64,000 nucleotides of DNA from Edaphobacter modestus (GTDB lineage Bacteria > Acidobacteriota > Terriglobia > Terriglobales > Acidobacteriaceae), in assembly GCF_004217555.1 (NCBI RefSeq), contig NZ_SHKW01000001.1, positions 4,402,001 to 4,466,000 of the forward strand, given 5' to 3'. A program made the translations under genes and the position numbers. A model generated the notes under the pieces. That model did not search any database, was not told the origin of the DNA, and saw only the letters and a list, made by a program, of their open reading frames with translations. This document shows positions 26,729 to 36,002 of this stretch, in pieces (position 1 is the first letter of the stretch; every line of letters begins with the position of its first letter).

Positions 26729-28333
26729 GTGTCTAAGGTGCCCGCCGAGATTGAGATCACCGCTCCAATTTCATCTAAATATGCAGAGATTCTGTCTCCT
26801 GCAGCAATCGCATTCCTGGCCGATCTGCAGCGTACTTTCAGGGTGCGCCGTAAAGAGTTGCTCGCTGCCCGTGTGACTCGCCAAGCTCTGCTGGATGCGG
26901 GCGTAAAGCCCGATTTTCTTCCTGAAACAAGGCTTATTCGGGAAAGTAAGTGGCGTTGCGCCGCAATTCCGACCGATATACAGGACCGCCGGGTCGAAAT
27001 CACGGGACCTGTCGATCGCAAGATGATCATTAACGCGCTCAACTCGGGCGCTCATGTGTTCATGGCGGACTTTGAAGACTCTTCCACCCCGCTCTGGAAC
27101 AACCTGATCGATGGTCAGATCAACCTGCGCGATGCGATTCGCCGAACCATCTCTTTTGAAGACCCAAAAACCGGCAAGTCTTATACTTTGAACGAGAAGA
27201 CCGCAGTTCTTTTTGTCCGCGCTCGAGGCTGGCATATGGTCGAGCGACATGTGCTGGTCGATGGCGAGCCTATGTCGGCTTCCATCTTCGACTTCGGCCT
27301 TTACTTCTTTCACAATGCGACGGAGCTTCTCGCGCGCGGAAGCGGGCCTTATTTTTACCTCCCCAAGATGGAGTCACACCTGGAAGCGCGTCTCTGGAAT
27401 GAGGTTTTCGTGCATGCGCAGGAGAAGCTCGGTATACCGCAGGGCAGCATTCGAGCTACCTGCTTGATCGAAACCATCCTCGCCACCTTCGAGATGGACG
27501 AATTCCTGTACGAGCTTCGTAATCATTCAGCCGGCCTTAACTGTGGGCGCTGGGATTACATCTTTTCCTTCATCAAAAAGCTGTCTGCCGATCATTCCGT
27601 CATACTGCCGGACCGTTCTCAAGTAACCATGAGTACGCACTTCATGCGGAGTTACTCGAAGCTGTGCATCAAGACCTGCCACAACCGGGAGATTCACGCC
27701 ATGGGCGGCATGTCGGCGTTTATTCCTATCAAGTCCGATCCCGTCGCCAACGAAAAGGCACTCACGCAGGTTCGGGCCGACAAAGAGCGAGAGGCGACGG
27801 ACGGTCATGATGGCACTTGGGTCGCTCATCCGGGACTAGTGCCTATCGCACTTGAAGTATTCAACCGGATAATGCCGCAAGCGAATCAGATCAACAAAAA
27901 GTTGTCGGACTTCGCCGTGACCGCTGCGGATCTCCTGCAGGTCCCAATAGGAGAGATTACCGAAGCCGGCTTGCGCCAGAACGTTGCGGTCGGCCTCGGT
28001 TACGTTGAAGCCTGGCTTCGCGGCATCGGCTGTGTCCCTCTGTTCAATCTGATGGAAGATGCTGCAACGGCAGAGATCAGCCGCGCCCAGTTATGGCAAT
28101 GGGTTCATCATGATGCCGTATTGAACGACGGACGCAAGATTACCGTGGAACTCTGCGAACAGGTCATCGACGAAGAGTTGGCCAAGGTTAAACCCGGACT
28201 CAACGATGACCGCTACGACGCCTACGAGAAAGCAGCCTCGCTGATGCGCGATCTGATTCGCGATGAAAAGTTCACGGACTTCCTTACGCTTCCGGCTTAC
28301 GAGCAGGTTCTTCGGGAGGAAGTCTTCGCTTAG
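26729..28333 (+). CDS. aceB: Malate synthase A
   Basis: A 534-aa cytoplasmic enzyme condensing glyoxylate with acetyl-CoA to malate. Recognisable blocks are VFMADFEDSSTPLWNN, the internal RARGWHMVERHVLVDGEPM, YFYLPKMESHLEARLWN, CLIETILATFEMDEFLYEL and the C-terminal signature PLFNLMEDAATAEISRAQLW. Length matches the A isoform (about 530 aa), not the longer GlcB form. The start is a GTG with GAGGAG upstream. It leads a four-gene run with glcD, glcE and glcF (24-base gap to glcD), so it disposes of the glyoxylate made by glycolate oxidase. A leader hairpin overlaps its ribosome site. Confidence 0.95.
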   Translation: MSKVPAEIEITAPISSKYAEILSPAAIAFLADLQRTFRVRRKELLAARVTRQALLDAGVKPDFLPETRLIRESKWRCAAIPTDIQDRRVEITGPVDRKMIINALNSGAHVFMADFEDSSTPLWNNLIDGQINLRDAIRRTISFEDPKTGKSYTLNEKTAVLFVRARGWHMVERHVLVDGEPMSASIFDFGLYFFHNATELLARGSGPYFYLPKMESHLEARLWNEVFVHAQEKLGIPQGSIRATCLIETILATFEMDEFLYELRNHSAGLNCGRWDYIFSFIKKLSADHSVILPDRSQVTMSTHFMRSYSKLCIKTCHNREIHAMGGMSAFIPIKSDPVANEKALTQVRADKEREATDGHDGTWVAHPGLVPIALEVFNRIMPQANQINKKLSDFAVTAADLLQVPIGEITEAGLRQNVAVGLGYVEAWLRGIGCVPLFNLMEDAATAEISRAQLWQWVHHDAVLNDGRKITVELCEQVIDEELAKVKPGLNDDRYDAYEKAASLMRDLIRDEKFTDFLTLPAYEQVLREEVFA

Positions 28334-28356
28334 ATGTCGCGGGGCTTATCAGGCAT

Positions 28357-29820
28357 ATGGATTCGCAGCTTACTCCAGCCGTTCTATCTGAACTGCGCCA
28401 CATCTTAGGCGAGCGCGGCCTTATCATTGCCGCGAATCAATTACAAACCTACGAATGCGATGGTCTGACGGCGTTTCGCGTGCCTCCCGCTGCGGTCGTT
28501 TTACCAGAATCCACTGAACAGGTTCAGAAGATCCTTCGTGTCTGTCATCGTGAGCGTATCCCGTTCGTGGCGCGTGGTTCCGGAACGGGTCTCTCTGGAG
28601 GAGCCTTGCCGACAGAGGGCTCCATCGTCATCGGGCTTTCCAGGATGAACCGCATTCTTAGTATTGATATCCCGAATCAGCAGATTACCGTGCAACCCGG
28701 GGTCATCAATTCAAACGTGACCGCAGCCGTTTCGCCGCAAGGATATTTTTACGCCCCTGACCCAAGCTCTCAGACTGTCTGTTCCATCGGGGGGAACATT
28801 GCCGAGAACGCAGGTGGCGCGCACTGTCTCAAATACGGCTTTACGGTCACGCATGTTCTGGAGATGACTGTGGTATTGCCCGATGGTGACATAGTTACTC
28901 TTGGAAGCAAACTACCGAATGCGCCAGGCTATGACCTGGCCGGAGTTTTTATCGGCAGCGAAGGGACACTAGGTGTTGCGACTGAGATGACGCTTCGCAT
29001 TATGCGCAAACCGGAGACTGTGCAGGTAATCTTAGCCGCCTTCAATACGATCTCTGCAGCTGCGCAGTCTGTCTCTGATGTTATCGCCAGTTGCCAGCTT
29101 CCCGCTGCGATGGAGATTATGGATCGTCTCTCCATCGAAGCCGCGGAACTCTCTGTCCATCCAAACTATCCGGCATGCGAGGCGCTCTTGTTGATCGAGT
29201 TGGATGGCCCGCAGGGCGAAGTCGATTTGCAGATGGCCGTCGTCATCGACATCTGCAAAAGAAACGGTGCATGGGAGACAAGGCTCGCCGTCGATGAAAA
29301 TGCCCGCTTCCTCGTGTGGAAGGGGCGCAAAGCTGCATTTGCAGCCGCAGGCCGCCTCTCACCCAACTACATCGTTCAGGACGGCGTGATTCCTCGTACC
29401 GCTCTTCCGGTCGTGCTCGAGAAGCTGAATGCGATGGCTGCGGGCGAGAATCTTCGTGTAACGAACGTCTTCCACGCTGGTGATGGCAACCTTCATCCCA
29501 TTATTCTTTATGACCGCAATAATCCTGGCGAAGAAGAGCGCGCTATCGATCTGTCGCTTCGCATCCTGGACGTCTGTGTTGAAGCCGGCGGATCGATCAC
29601 GGGAGAACATGGCGTGGGCCGCGAGAAACAGTGCAGCATGAGCTATATGTTCGCCGATCCTGATCTTGAAACAATGCAACGTCTGCGTCGTTCCTTCGAT
29701 CCTCTGAATCTCTCTAATCCTGACAAACTCTTTCCCACGCCGCGCATTTGTGGAGAGCGTTCCCGTGGAGCCTACGCACCGCATTCCCTAGAAACAAGCG
29801 GTATTGCGGAGGTCTTCTGA
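28357..29820 (+). CDS. glcD: Glycolate oxidase, FAD-binding catalytic subunit
   Basis: A 487-aa protein with an FAD_binding_4 domain (PFVARGSGTGLSGGALPTEG, NIAENAGGAHCLKYGFT) and an FAD-linked oxidase C-terminal domain with the metal/substrate block VFHAGDGNLHPIILYD and GSITGEHGVGREKQ. With GlcE and GlcF it oxidises glycolate (or D-lactate) to glyoxylate, passing electrons to the membrane quinone pool. It lies between aceB and glcE; its TGA overlaps the glcE ATG by one base. The order aceB-D-E-F favours glycolate over D-lactate as substrate. Confidence 0.95.
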   Translation: MDSQLTPAVLSELRHILGERGLIIAANQLQTYECDGLTAFRVPPAAVVLPESTEQVQKILRVCHRERIPFVARGSGTGLSGGALPTEGSIVIGLSRMNRILSIDIPNQQITVQPGVINSNVTAAVSPQGYFYAPDPSSQTVCSIGGNIAENAGGAHCLKYGFTVTHVLEMTVVLPDGDIVTLGSKLPNAPGYDLAGVFIGSEGTLGVATEMTLRIMRKPETVQVILAAFNTISAAAQSVSDVIASCQLPAAMEIMDRLSIEAAELSVHPNYPACEALLLIELDGPQGEVDLQMAVVIDICKRNGAWETRLAVDENARFLVWKGRKAAFAAAGRLSPNYIVQDGVIPRTALPVVLEKLNAMAAGENLRVTNVFHAGDGNLHPIILYDRNNPGEEERAIDLSLRILDVCVEAGGSITGEHGVGREKQCSMSYMFADPDLETMQRLRRSFDPLNLSNPDKLFPTPRICGERSRGAYAPHSLETSGIAEVF

Positions 29821-31040
29821 TGACCTCAGCTTCGAATGCCGCGTTACATGCAGCAGCTGAGCATCTCGCTCGAGTAGTCGGTGGGGAATTTGTCAGTTCA
29901 GCTGTAGATGGTGTTATCCACGTTCTGCCGAGCAACACGCAACAGGTCTCTACAATTCTCGAATACGCAACTAAGAATGGCTTAACGGTTGATCCGCGTG
30001 GCGGAGGAACAAAGCAACATTGGGGGAAAGGTACAGCGCCGCACATTCGGCTATATCTCTCCCGTCTCGACAAAGTCCTTGACCACCCTTGGCAGGATCT
30101 CACCTGTACCGTGCAGGCAGGTTGTATATGGTTTTTGCTGCAGCAAAACCTTGCAAAGCATGGTCAGTTTGTCGCGCTCGATCCGCTATTCGGCGAGCGC
30201 GCCACCGTAGGCGGCATTTTGGCAACGAACGATTCCGGCGCTCTACGTCATCGATACGGCAGTCTTCGCGATCTAGTAATTGGGATGACGCTGGTCCTCT
30301 CAGATGGAACCATCGCCCGAACCGGTGGGAAGGTTGTCAAAAATGTTGCGGGCTACGATCTGTGCAAATTGCTGACCGGAAGCATGGGCACGCTTGCCAT
30401 TATCACTGAGGCAAATTTTCGTCTGCATCCTCTTCCGCAATATTCGCGAACTTTTACCGTCGCCGCTTCCCATAGTGCCGGCCTTGCATCCTTGCTTGCT
30501 GCGATCCGCGGAAGCCATCTATTAGTACAGTCTTTGCAGCTACGACGTAACAAAACAGAAGCGCGTCTCGATATTTGCCTCAGTTCCCATACTGCGGCCC
30601 ACCAGGACATATTGCTGGAAGGAATGGTGCGGGGCGAAGGACTTGCACTAAAGGAAGCGAACGAGGCTTCTTGTTTCGAACGGGAGGCTCTGTTTGCTGA
30701 CGGATCGACCTTTATTCGTGCCTCAACACTCCCAACCAATGCCTGTGTATTTACAGATGAACTTCAACGTATAGCCCCGAAGATCGACGTGGTTTCTGTC
30801 TCGCAAGGAATTGGACTGCATGACATTTCGCTTCGCGGCTCGCCTGATGAAATCACGATCGCTATAAGCCGAATACGTGCTAACCAGGAAGTTGCAGCGG
30901 CGGTTCTGCAATCTGGGCCAGACGTCGACGCACGGTCCTTCACGATTCCTACTCCAGTGATGTCAGTGATGCAGGCAATTAAGCGCAACTTTGACCCGAA
31001 GGGCGTCCTCGGTCCCGGCAAGTTTTTCGTGAACGCATAG
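29820..31040 (+). CDS. glcE: Glycolate oxidase, FAD-binding subunit GlcE
   Basis: About 406 aa. The ATG at 29820 overlaps the glcD stop (TGATG) and follows GGAGG; the frame is open 24 codons further upstream, inside glcD, but that part is not GlcE-like. It has the short FAD_binding_4 fold: LTVDPRGGGTKQHWGKG, ERATVGGILATNDSGALRHR and GKVVKNVAGYDLCKLLTGSMG, ending IKRNFDPKGVLGPGKFF. GlcE is a required partner of GlcD and GlcF in the glycolate oxidase complex. Confidence 0.93.
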   Translation: MTSASNAALHAAAEHLARVVGGEFVSSAVDGVIHVLPSNTQQVSTILEYATKNGLTVDPRGGGTKQHWGKGTAPHIRLYLSRLDKVLDHPWQDLTCTVQAGCIWFLLQQNLAKHGQFVALDPLFGERATVGGILATNDSGALRHRYGSLRDLVIGMTLVLSDGTIARTGGKVVKNVAGYDLCKLLTGSMGTLAIITEANFRLHPLPQYSRTFTVAASHSAGLASLLAAIRGSHLLVQSLQLRRNKTEARLDICLSSHTAAHQDILLEGMVRGEGLALKEANEASCFEREALFADGSTFIRASTLPTNACVFTDELQRIAPKIDVVSVSQGIGLHDISLRGSPDEITIAISRIRANQEVAAAVLQSGPDVDARSFTIPTPVMSVMQAIKRNFDPKGVLGPGKFFVNA

Positions 31041-31048
31041 ACAGGACC

Positions 31049-32398
31049 ATGGATCACTTGACCAACATCGAAGAAGTGCGAAAGCCAAGCAGTTTCGATG
31101 TGCACAACCCTCCGTCTAAAGAGCTGCTGTCTGATTGTGTCCACTGCGGCTTCTGTCTACCCGCTTGTCCCACATATGTTTTATGGGGTGAGGAGATGGA
31201 CTCTCCACGGGGACGAATCTATATGATGGCGAAGGCCGGCCAGGGCGAAGCTCCGCTGGACCAGAACTTCCGCCAACATATGGACAACTGCCTCGGCTGC
31301 ATGGCCTGCATGACCGCGTGCCCTTCAGGGGTCCAATACGACAAGCTCATTGAAGATACGCGTCCTCAAGTTGAGCGCCACATCCCGCGCTCTTTTGCTG
31401 ACTCAGCGTTTCGCAAATTTCTATTCGCAACGTTTCCGTTTGCAGGCAGACTTCGACTAATAGCGCTTCCCACGTTTGTCTATCAGCGCACAGGGCTTCA
31501 AAAACTGATACGCGCGTGTGGTCTGCTCAAACTGATTCCGAAGCGTTTCGCTGCGATGGAAGCGCTCCTGCCTATTGTGCCCAACAGCCTTTTTCGTAAA
31601 CTGCCTCCTCTGTTACCTTCGGCATCTAGAGGGCAGCGCGTGGGAATGCTCGCGGGTTGCGTGCAGCAGGTCTTCTTTCAGCACGTCAATGAGGCTACTA
31701 TGCGCGTTTTGTCTGCAGAAGGTTACGAAGTTGTTACCCCGTCGCATCAGTCTTGCTGCGGTGCACTGATGGTGCACAGCGGAGTCGAAGAAGAAGCGCG
31801 CTCTTTGGCACGAAAGATGATTGCCTTATTTGAAAGGGAGAACGTCGATTACATCGCGATCAATGCCGCTGGATGCGGATCGACGATGAAAGAGTACAGT
31901 CATCTCCTTCGCGATGATCCAGCGTGGTCAGAGCGAGCGAAGGCATTCTCCGCAAAATGTCGCGATATCTCCGAGATACTGCTTATGCGTGAATCGCAGA
32001 CTCCGAGAAACCCGATTTCGCTTCGCGTCGCATATCAGGATGCTTGCCATCTTCGTCATGCTCAGGCTATTCACGCTGAGCCGCGATCTCTGCTGAAGAA
32101 TATTCCGCAACTTGATGTTGCTGAAATAGGAGAAGCCAACCTGTGTTGTGGCTCGGCAGGAGTCTATAACCTGCTGCATCCTGAGCCGGCGAACCAGCTT
32201 GGCGATCGCAAAGTTGAAAATCTGTTAGTTGTAAAGGCTCAGGCTCTGATCAGCGCAAATCCAGGATGCCTGCTTCAACTTCAGGCAAGCCTTCGGCGCC
32301 GCGGCGTTGAACCGATTCCGATGTTCCACATGATTGAGCTGATTGACGCCAGCATCCGTGGCGTCAGCGCCGAGGAACTGCTAAGTTGCCGACAATAA
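31049..32398 (+). CDS. glcF: Glycolate oxidase, iron-sulfur subunit
   Basis: A 449-aa protein with two [4Fe-4S] motifs: CVHCGFCLPACP (Cys30, 33, 36, 40) and CLGCMACMTACP (Cys81, 84, 87, 91). Two CCG-type domains follow (SCCGALMVHSG and CCGSAGVYNLL, each with an upstream Cys). It carries electrons from the GlcDE flavoproteins to the quinone pool at the inner membrane. It starts 8 bases after glcE and closes the operon. Confidence 0.95.
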   Translation: MDHLTNIEEVRKPSSFDVHNPPSKELLSDCVHCGFCLPACPTYVLWGEEMDSPRGRIYMMAKAGQGEAPLDQNFRQHMDNCLGCMACMTACPSGVQYDKLIEDTRPQVERHIPRSFADSAFRKFLFATFPFAGRLRLIALPTFVYQRTGLQKLIRACGLLKLIPKRFAAMEALLPIVPNSLFRKLPPLLPSASRGQRVGMLAGCVQQVFFQHVNEATMRVLSAEGYEVVTPSHQSCCGALMVHSGVEEEARSLARKMIALFERENVDYIAINAAGCGSTMKEYSHLLRDDPAWSERAKAFSAKCRDISEILLMRESQTPRNPISLRVAYQDACHLRHAQAIHAEPRSLLKNIPQLDVAEIGEANLCCGSAGVYNLLHPEPANQLGDRKVENLLVVKAQALISANPGCLLQLQASLRRRGVEPIPMFHMIELIDASIRGVSAEELLSCRQ

Positions 32399-32434
32399 GA
32401 TAGTTCGCCCCTTTAACTGAGTTCCGAAGAGATA

Positions 32435-33425
32435 TCAGGAGATGCGTTCGGCGAGATGGGGTGCCTGATGAATTGCCTCGACGAGGCTGTGCTCGTCGGC
32501 GTTGCCGGTCCCGGCGATGTCGAATGCGGTGCCGTGGTCAACGGAGGTGCGGATGACGGGGAGGCCGAGGGTGATGTTGACGCCGAACTCGAGGCCGAGG
32601 ACCTTGATGGGGCCGTGGCCCTGATCGTGGTACATGGCGATGACGACATCGAAGTCGCCGCGCTGAGCAAGAAAGAAGAGCGTATCGGCGGGAAGGGGGC
32701 CAACGACGTTCCATCCGCGTCTCTCACACGCTTCGACCGCTGGGGCGATCTTGTAGGCCTCTTCACCGCGGCCAAAAAGGCCGTTTTCTCCAGCATGAGG
32801 ATTGATGCCGCAAACGCCGATGCGGGGATTGGCTATACCACTGCGCACAATCGCGGTGCGGGCACGGTCAATGGTGCGCTCGACCAACCCAGGCTCGATC
32901 TTCTCGATGGCATCGAGAAGATCGATGTGAGTGGTGACGTGAACGACGCGCAGACGAGGAGTGGAAAGCATCATCGAAACCTCACCGGCGTTGGTGAGCG
33001 AGGCGAGCAGCTCGGTGTGGCCGGGAAAGGGGTGACCGCCGGCGTGGAGTGCTTCTTTGTTAGGCGGAGTGGTGCAGATTGCCTGCACGGAGCCCTGCAT
33101 TGCGAGCTGAGCAGCGAGCTCTAGATAACGGAAGGCGGCGTCGCCGGCGAGAAAAGATATCTTTCCCCAGGGGAGATCGTAGGGAATCAGGGCGAGATCG
33201 ATGCAGTCGAGGGTGCCCGGCTGAAGCCCGACCTGGGCGAGGCTTCGAGAGCGATGCGGTGAATCTGAACGGAAGATGATGTGATGGCCTGAGCCTGGCG
33301 GAGACGACTGGCATGACGACAGGGCAGCATTCTTCGTAGACATCGGGCCGGGTGAGGGCCTTGACGATGACCTCTGGCCCGATGCCGGCGGCGTCGCCCA
33401 TGGTAATGGCGATGATTGGAGTCAT
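32435..33425 (-). pseudogene. PdxA-family dehydrogenase, frameshifted
   Basis: The sum of three frames gives a nearly full PdxA-type protein (about 330 aa). The start MTPIIAITMGDAAGIGPEV is in one frame (from 33425), AQAITSSSVQIHRIALE in a second, and from SLAQVGLQPGTLDC onward a third frame runs to 32435. The third frame includes the metal/substrate blocks HPFPGHTELLA, GINPHAGENG, MYHDQGHGPIKVL and SVDHGTAFDIAG. Shifts lie near 33310 (local deletion) and 33245 (one base missing). Its start overlaps the stop of a four-carbon sugar-acid kinase remnant, so it belongs to the PdxA2 (4-phospho-threonate/erythronate) branch rather than vitamin B6 synthesis. Confidence 0.8.
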
Positions 33426-33815
33426 AGCAGCTTCCTTACGGTGGCGTAATCCTGCTCACGCAGCGGGCTGGTGAAGAAGCGCCAGCACGATACCAGCGTC
33501 TCCTGACTACCGAAGGCTCCAGCCTTGGTGATCAGTGGAAGGGGGCGGCCGTCGATGCGGGCAAAAAAGATGGGCAGGCCGCGTTCGAGCTCACCGAGCA
33601 TGAAGAGCGAGCCGATGCTCCAGCCGTGAGGATGGCGCGGGCAGTCTCGCCACCGGTGGCGACAAGGGCACCGACAAGGGCGAGAAGGGCGGCATGAGGA
33701 GCGAGCATGAGGCCGAGGGCGTCAGTGAGGCGCCGACGCTCCTGAAGATCGACCCACTCATTGGCATCGAGGACGACGAGTGGGTCGTTGCCGGAAACTG
33801 CCGGATGAAGTTAAG
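33422..33815 (-). pseudogene. Four-carbon sugar-acid kinase (DUF1537/DtnK-OtnK type), C-terminal remnant
   Basis: Reading leftward from about 33815 gives PLVVLDANEWVDLQERRRLT and LVGALVATGGETARAIL. After a frame change come FMLGELERGLPIFFARIDG and PLPLITKAGAFGSQETLV, ending at 33422 with the stop overlapping the pdxA-like ATG. ATGGETARA and the KAGAFG block mark the nucleotide-binding end of DUF1537 kinases. The N-terminal two thirds are missing. With the adjacent PdxA-like gene it once phosphorylated and oxidised a four-carbon sugar acid. Confidence 0.7.
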
Positions 33816-34515
33816 AAGCAGCGAGATTTTGAGTCACCACATCTCTGCAGATAGTGCGCGACCTCTCCACCATCTCGTTGCCGCAACGAAGGAGTTCCTG
33901 TCACGGAAGTCCGGCCGGAACCTCCGATACCGCTGGATATGTGAGTCAGCAAGGAATTCCAAGATCGAGCCCTTCGCCTCCTTAGCGCGCATTGGTCAAT
34001 GCGCTTGAGGAAACCTTGGACCGCAAACTCACTTGCCATCCTCTAGGTAGTAAGAGGATCGGAGATCTGTGCTGTGATTCAGAAACCAGTTCGCTGGACC
34101 AATCTCTGCTTTGATGTGAATCCCTTCCGGCCTGAGGCATTGAGCATCTGAGGAGCGCGCGAATGATTCCCTGTCATCTTAACAATAAAGCTACGCGATA
34201 AGATTTGCGGCGACAAGTAGCTCTCCCCCCATTTTTGTAAAAGATCCAATGCGTTACGAAGAGGTTAGGTCTTCGTGTAACGCCTGTTCCTATCCGTACG
34301 GAACCTAGCGGGCGGTCTGAGCTTCCATCAAACTCACTTTCACAGTAGCACCCCAAGTTCAGAGTAGAGCCTCCCAAGAAGGTGCGCTCTTAGTGCGTAT
34401 TGCGCTGTTGTCATCGGACCCTTTCTGACTCCTGGCCACGCCGCCAGGAAAGAATCCGGAGACTGTTCGATCCGTTTCTGTTCCATTTCAAGAAGTCCCT
34501 CAGGAGGATCCACAA
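33816..34515. other. Non-coding stretch before a truncated TBDR gene
   Basis: No recognisable gene. A hairpin with arms GCGTTACGAAGA and TCTTCGTGTAACGC (34251-34283, two-base bulge) sits about 230 bases before the TBDR start, possibly in its leader. Confidence 0.35.
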
Positions 34516-35640
34516 ATGAAGCACGCACTCCTTTTTTGTCTTCTTGCATGTTTGCTTGTGCTGCCAGCGCGCGAAGCGTTTGGTCAGGCCGCATCTGCGA
34601 CCACTCTTGTGGGAACGATCACTGATAACTCAGGCGCTGCCGTTTCGAACGCAAATGTCGTTGCGGTCCAAAATGCCACAAAGGTCACCTACAAGGGACA
34701 GACGACGGCAACCGGCGCATACTCTCTGCCTTACGTTGATATCGGTACCTACACCATCACGGTTGAAGCGCCGGGTTTTCAGAAGTTTACGCGGACAGAG
34801 ATCGAGGTCCAGATCAACCAAACGGTTCGAACTGACTTCAACCTGGTCTTGGGTTCGGTAACGGAGGAGGTCACTGTATCAAGCGCTACGCCTCCTATCG
34901 CGACAGATGACGCTGCAATCGTTCAGACTCTCGAAACGGAAGCAATCTCTTCTCTTCCGGTTGCCGGCCATGACACCTTGAAGCTCGCGCTTACTACCGC
35001 CGGAGTCATCCAATCTGGCGATGTCACGGTCGGCGATCCCCCTGGAGAATCTTTTGCAGGACCCGGACAGCGTGGCGAACAGAATGATGTCTCCTTCGAT
35101 GGCGTGACCATGTTGAACACGATCCACAGGACTGTCAATTTTCCTCCATCCCCTGATGCAATCCAGGAAGTCCGTGTTCAGACAGGAACGTATTCCGCCC
35201 AGTACGGCACCTATCTGGGCGTCCACATCAACGCGATCTCAAAGAGTGGCGGCAATCAACTTCACGGTGTGGTCAGCGAGAGCATCCGCAATGATGCCTT
35301 CAATACGCATGGGAGGTTTGATGCTCCCGGATCCAAGAAAACTCCTCTGCGTCAGAATCAGTACGGCGCGGAGATCGACGGTCCGATTGTGTTGCCCCAC
35401 GTTTACGATGGCAGGGATAAGAGCTTTTTCATGTTCGACTACCAAGTGCGCCGTCAGACCTCGTCGACCTCTCAGCTCTTCACTGTACTTACATCTGCTG
35501 AGCGAAGGGGTGACTTCAGCGCTCTGTCGACTCATCTGTCTGATCCGGTCGATCCGACCTGCATCGTCGGCAATGTAATTCAGCAGCGATGCATTGATCC
35601 ACATTCTATAGTGGATCGACAGCGTTTTGCTCAATCATAA
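34516..35640 (+). pseudogene. Oar-type TonB-dependent receptor, truncated after the plug
   Basis: A 374-aa reading with AGGAGG upstream, a signal peptide (FCLLACLLVLPAREAFGQ), a carboxypeptidase-regulatory-like domain (LVGTITDNSGAAVSNANV) and a plug (QRGEQNDVSFDGVTMLNT, SAQYGTYLGVHINAISKSGG), then only the first barrel strands. Relatives are about 1100 aa long. Similarity ends at IQQRCIDP; a 7-bp hairpin (GATCCAC/GTGGATC, near 35596-35617) and a stop follow. It cannot form a barrel, so it is scored as a broken gene, though the N-terminal part is intact and could be expressed. Confidence 0.75.
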
Positions 35641-36002
35641 TTGGGGATCCCGTTAAACGACCTTGTGTTGAACAGAAATTTGCCTGAGGGGATATAAGTG
35701 GACCCATACTATCCGACTTGGACTTCCTCTCCAAGGCCTTCGATGAACTTGCAGAGGGTCTGTGCTTTAGACCAAGCAGGCACGCAAGGAACGCATGGGC
35801 GTCATCAGCACGAAGCCTGTCGGCAACGGCACCTTCACACGCCACGAAGATCAGCGGGTTCCTAATCGTGACTAAGCGAAGCGTGGAATTCTTTCGGCGG
35901 AACAACAACTTTTGAGGTAGGGCGATGGGATGGTCGAACAGGCTATTAATCAATATCGCTGCTCTTTGATCGGTACCGTACTCTACGAGCGCAGTTTAGC
36001 AT
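35641..36002. other. Unassigned stretch downstream of the truncated receptor
   Basis: No family could be recognised on either strand. It separates the truncated TBDR from the convergent PHP-like gene and probably contains the join left by a deletion or insertion. Confidence 0.3.

Noticed and set aside
32456..33124. 222-codon plus-strand frame opposite the PdxA-like pseudogene
   Set aside because: The minus strand holds the conserved PdxA blocks; the plus frame is a shadow.
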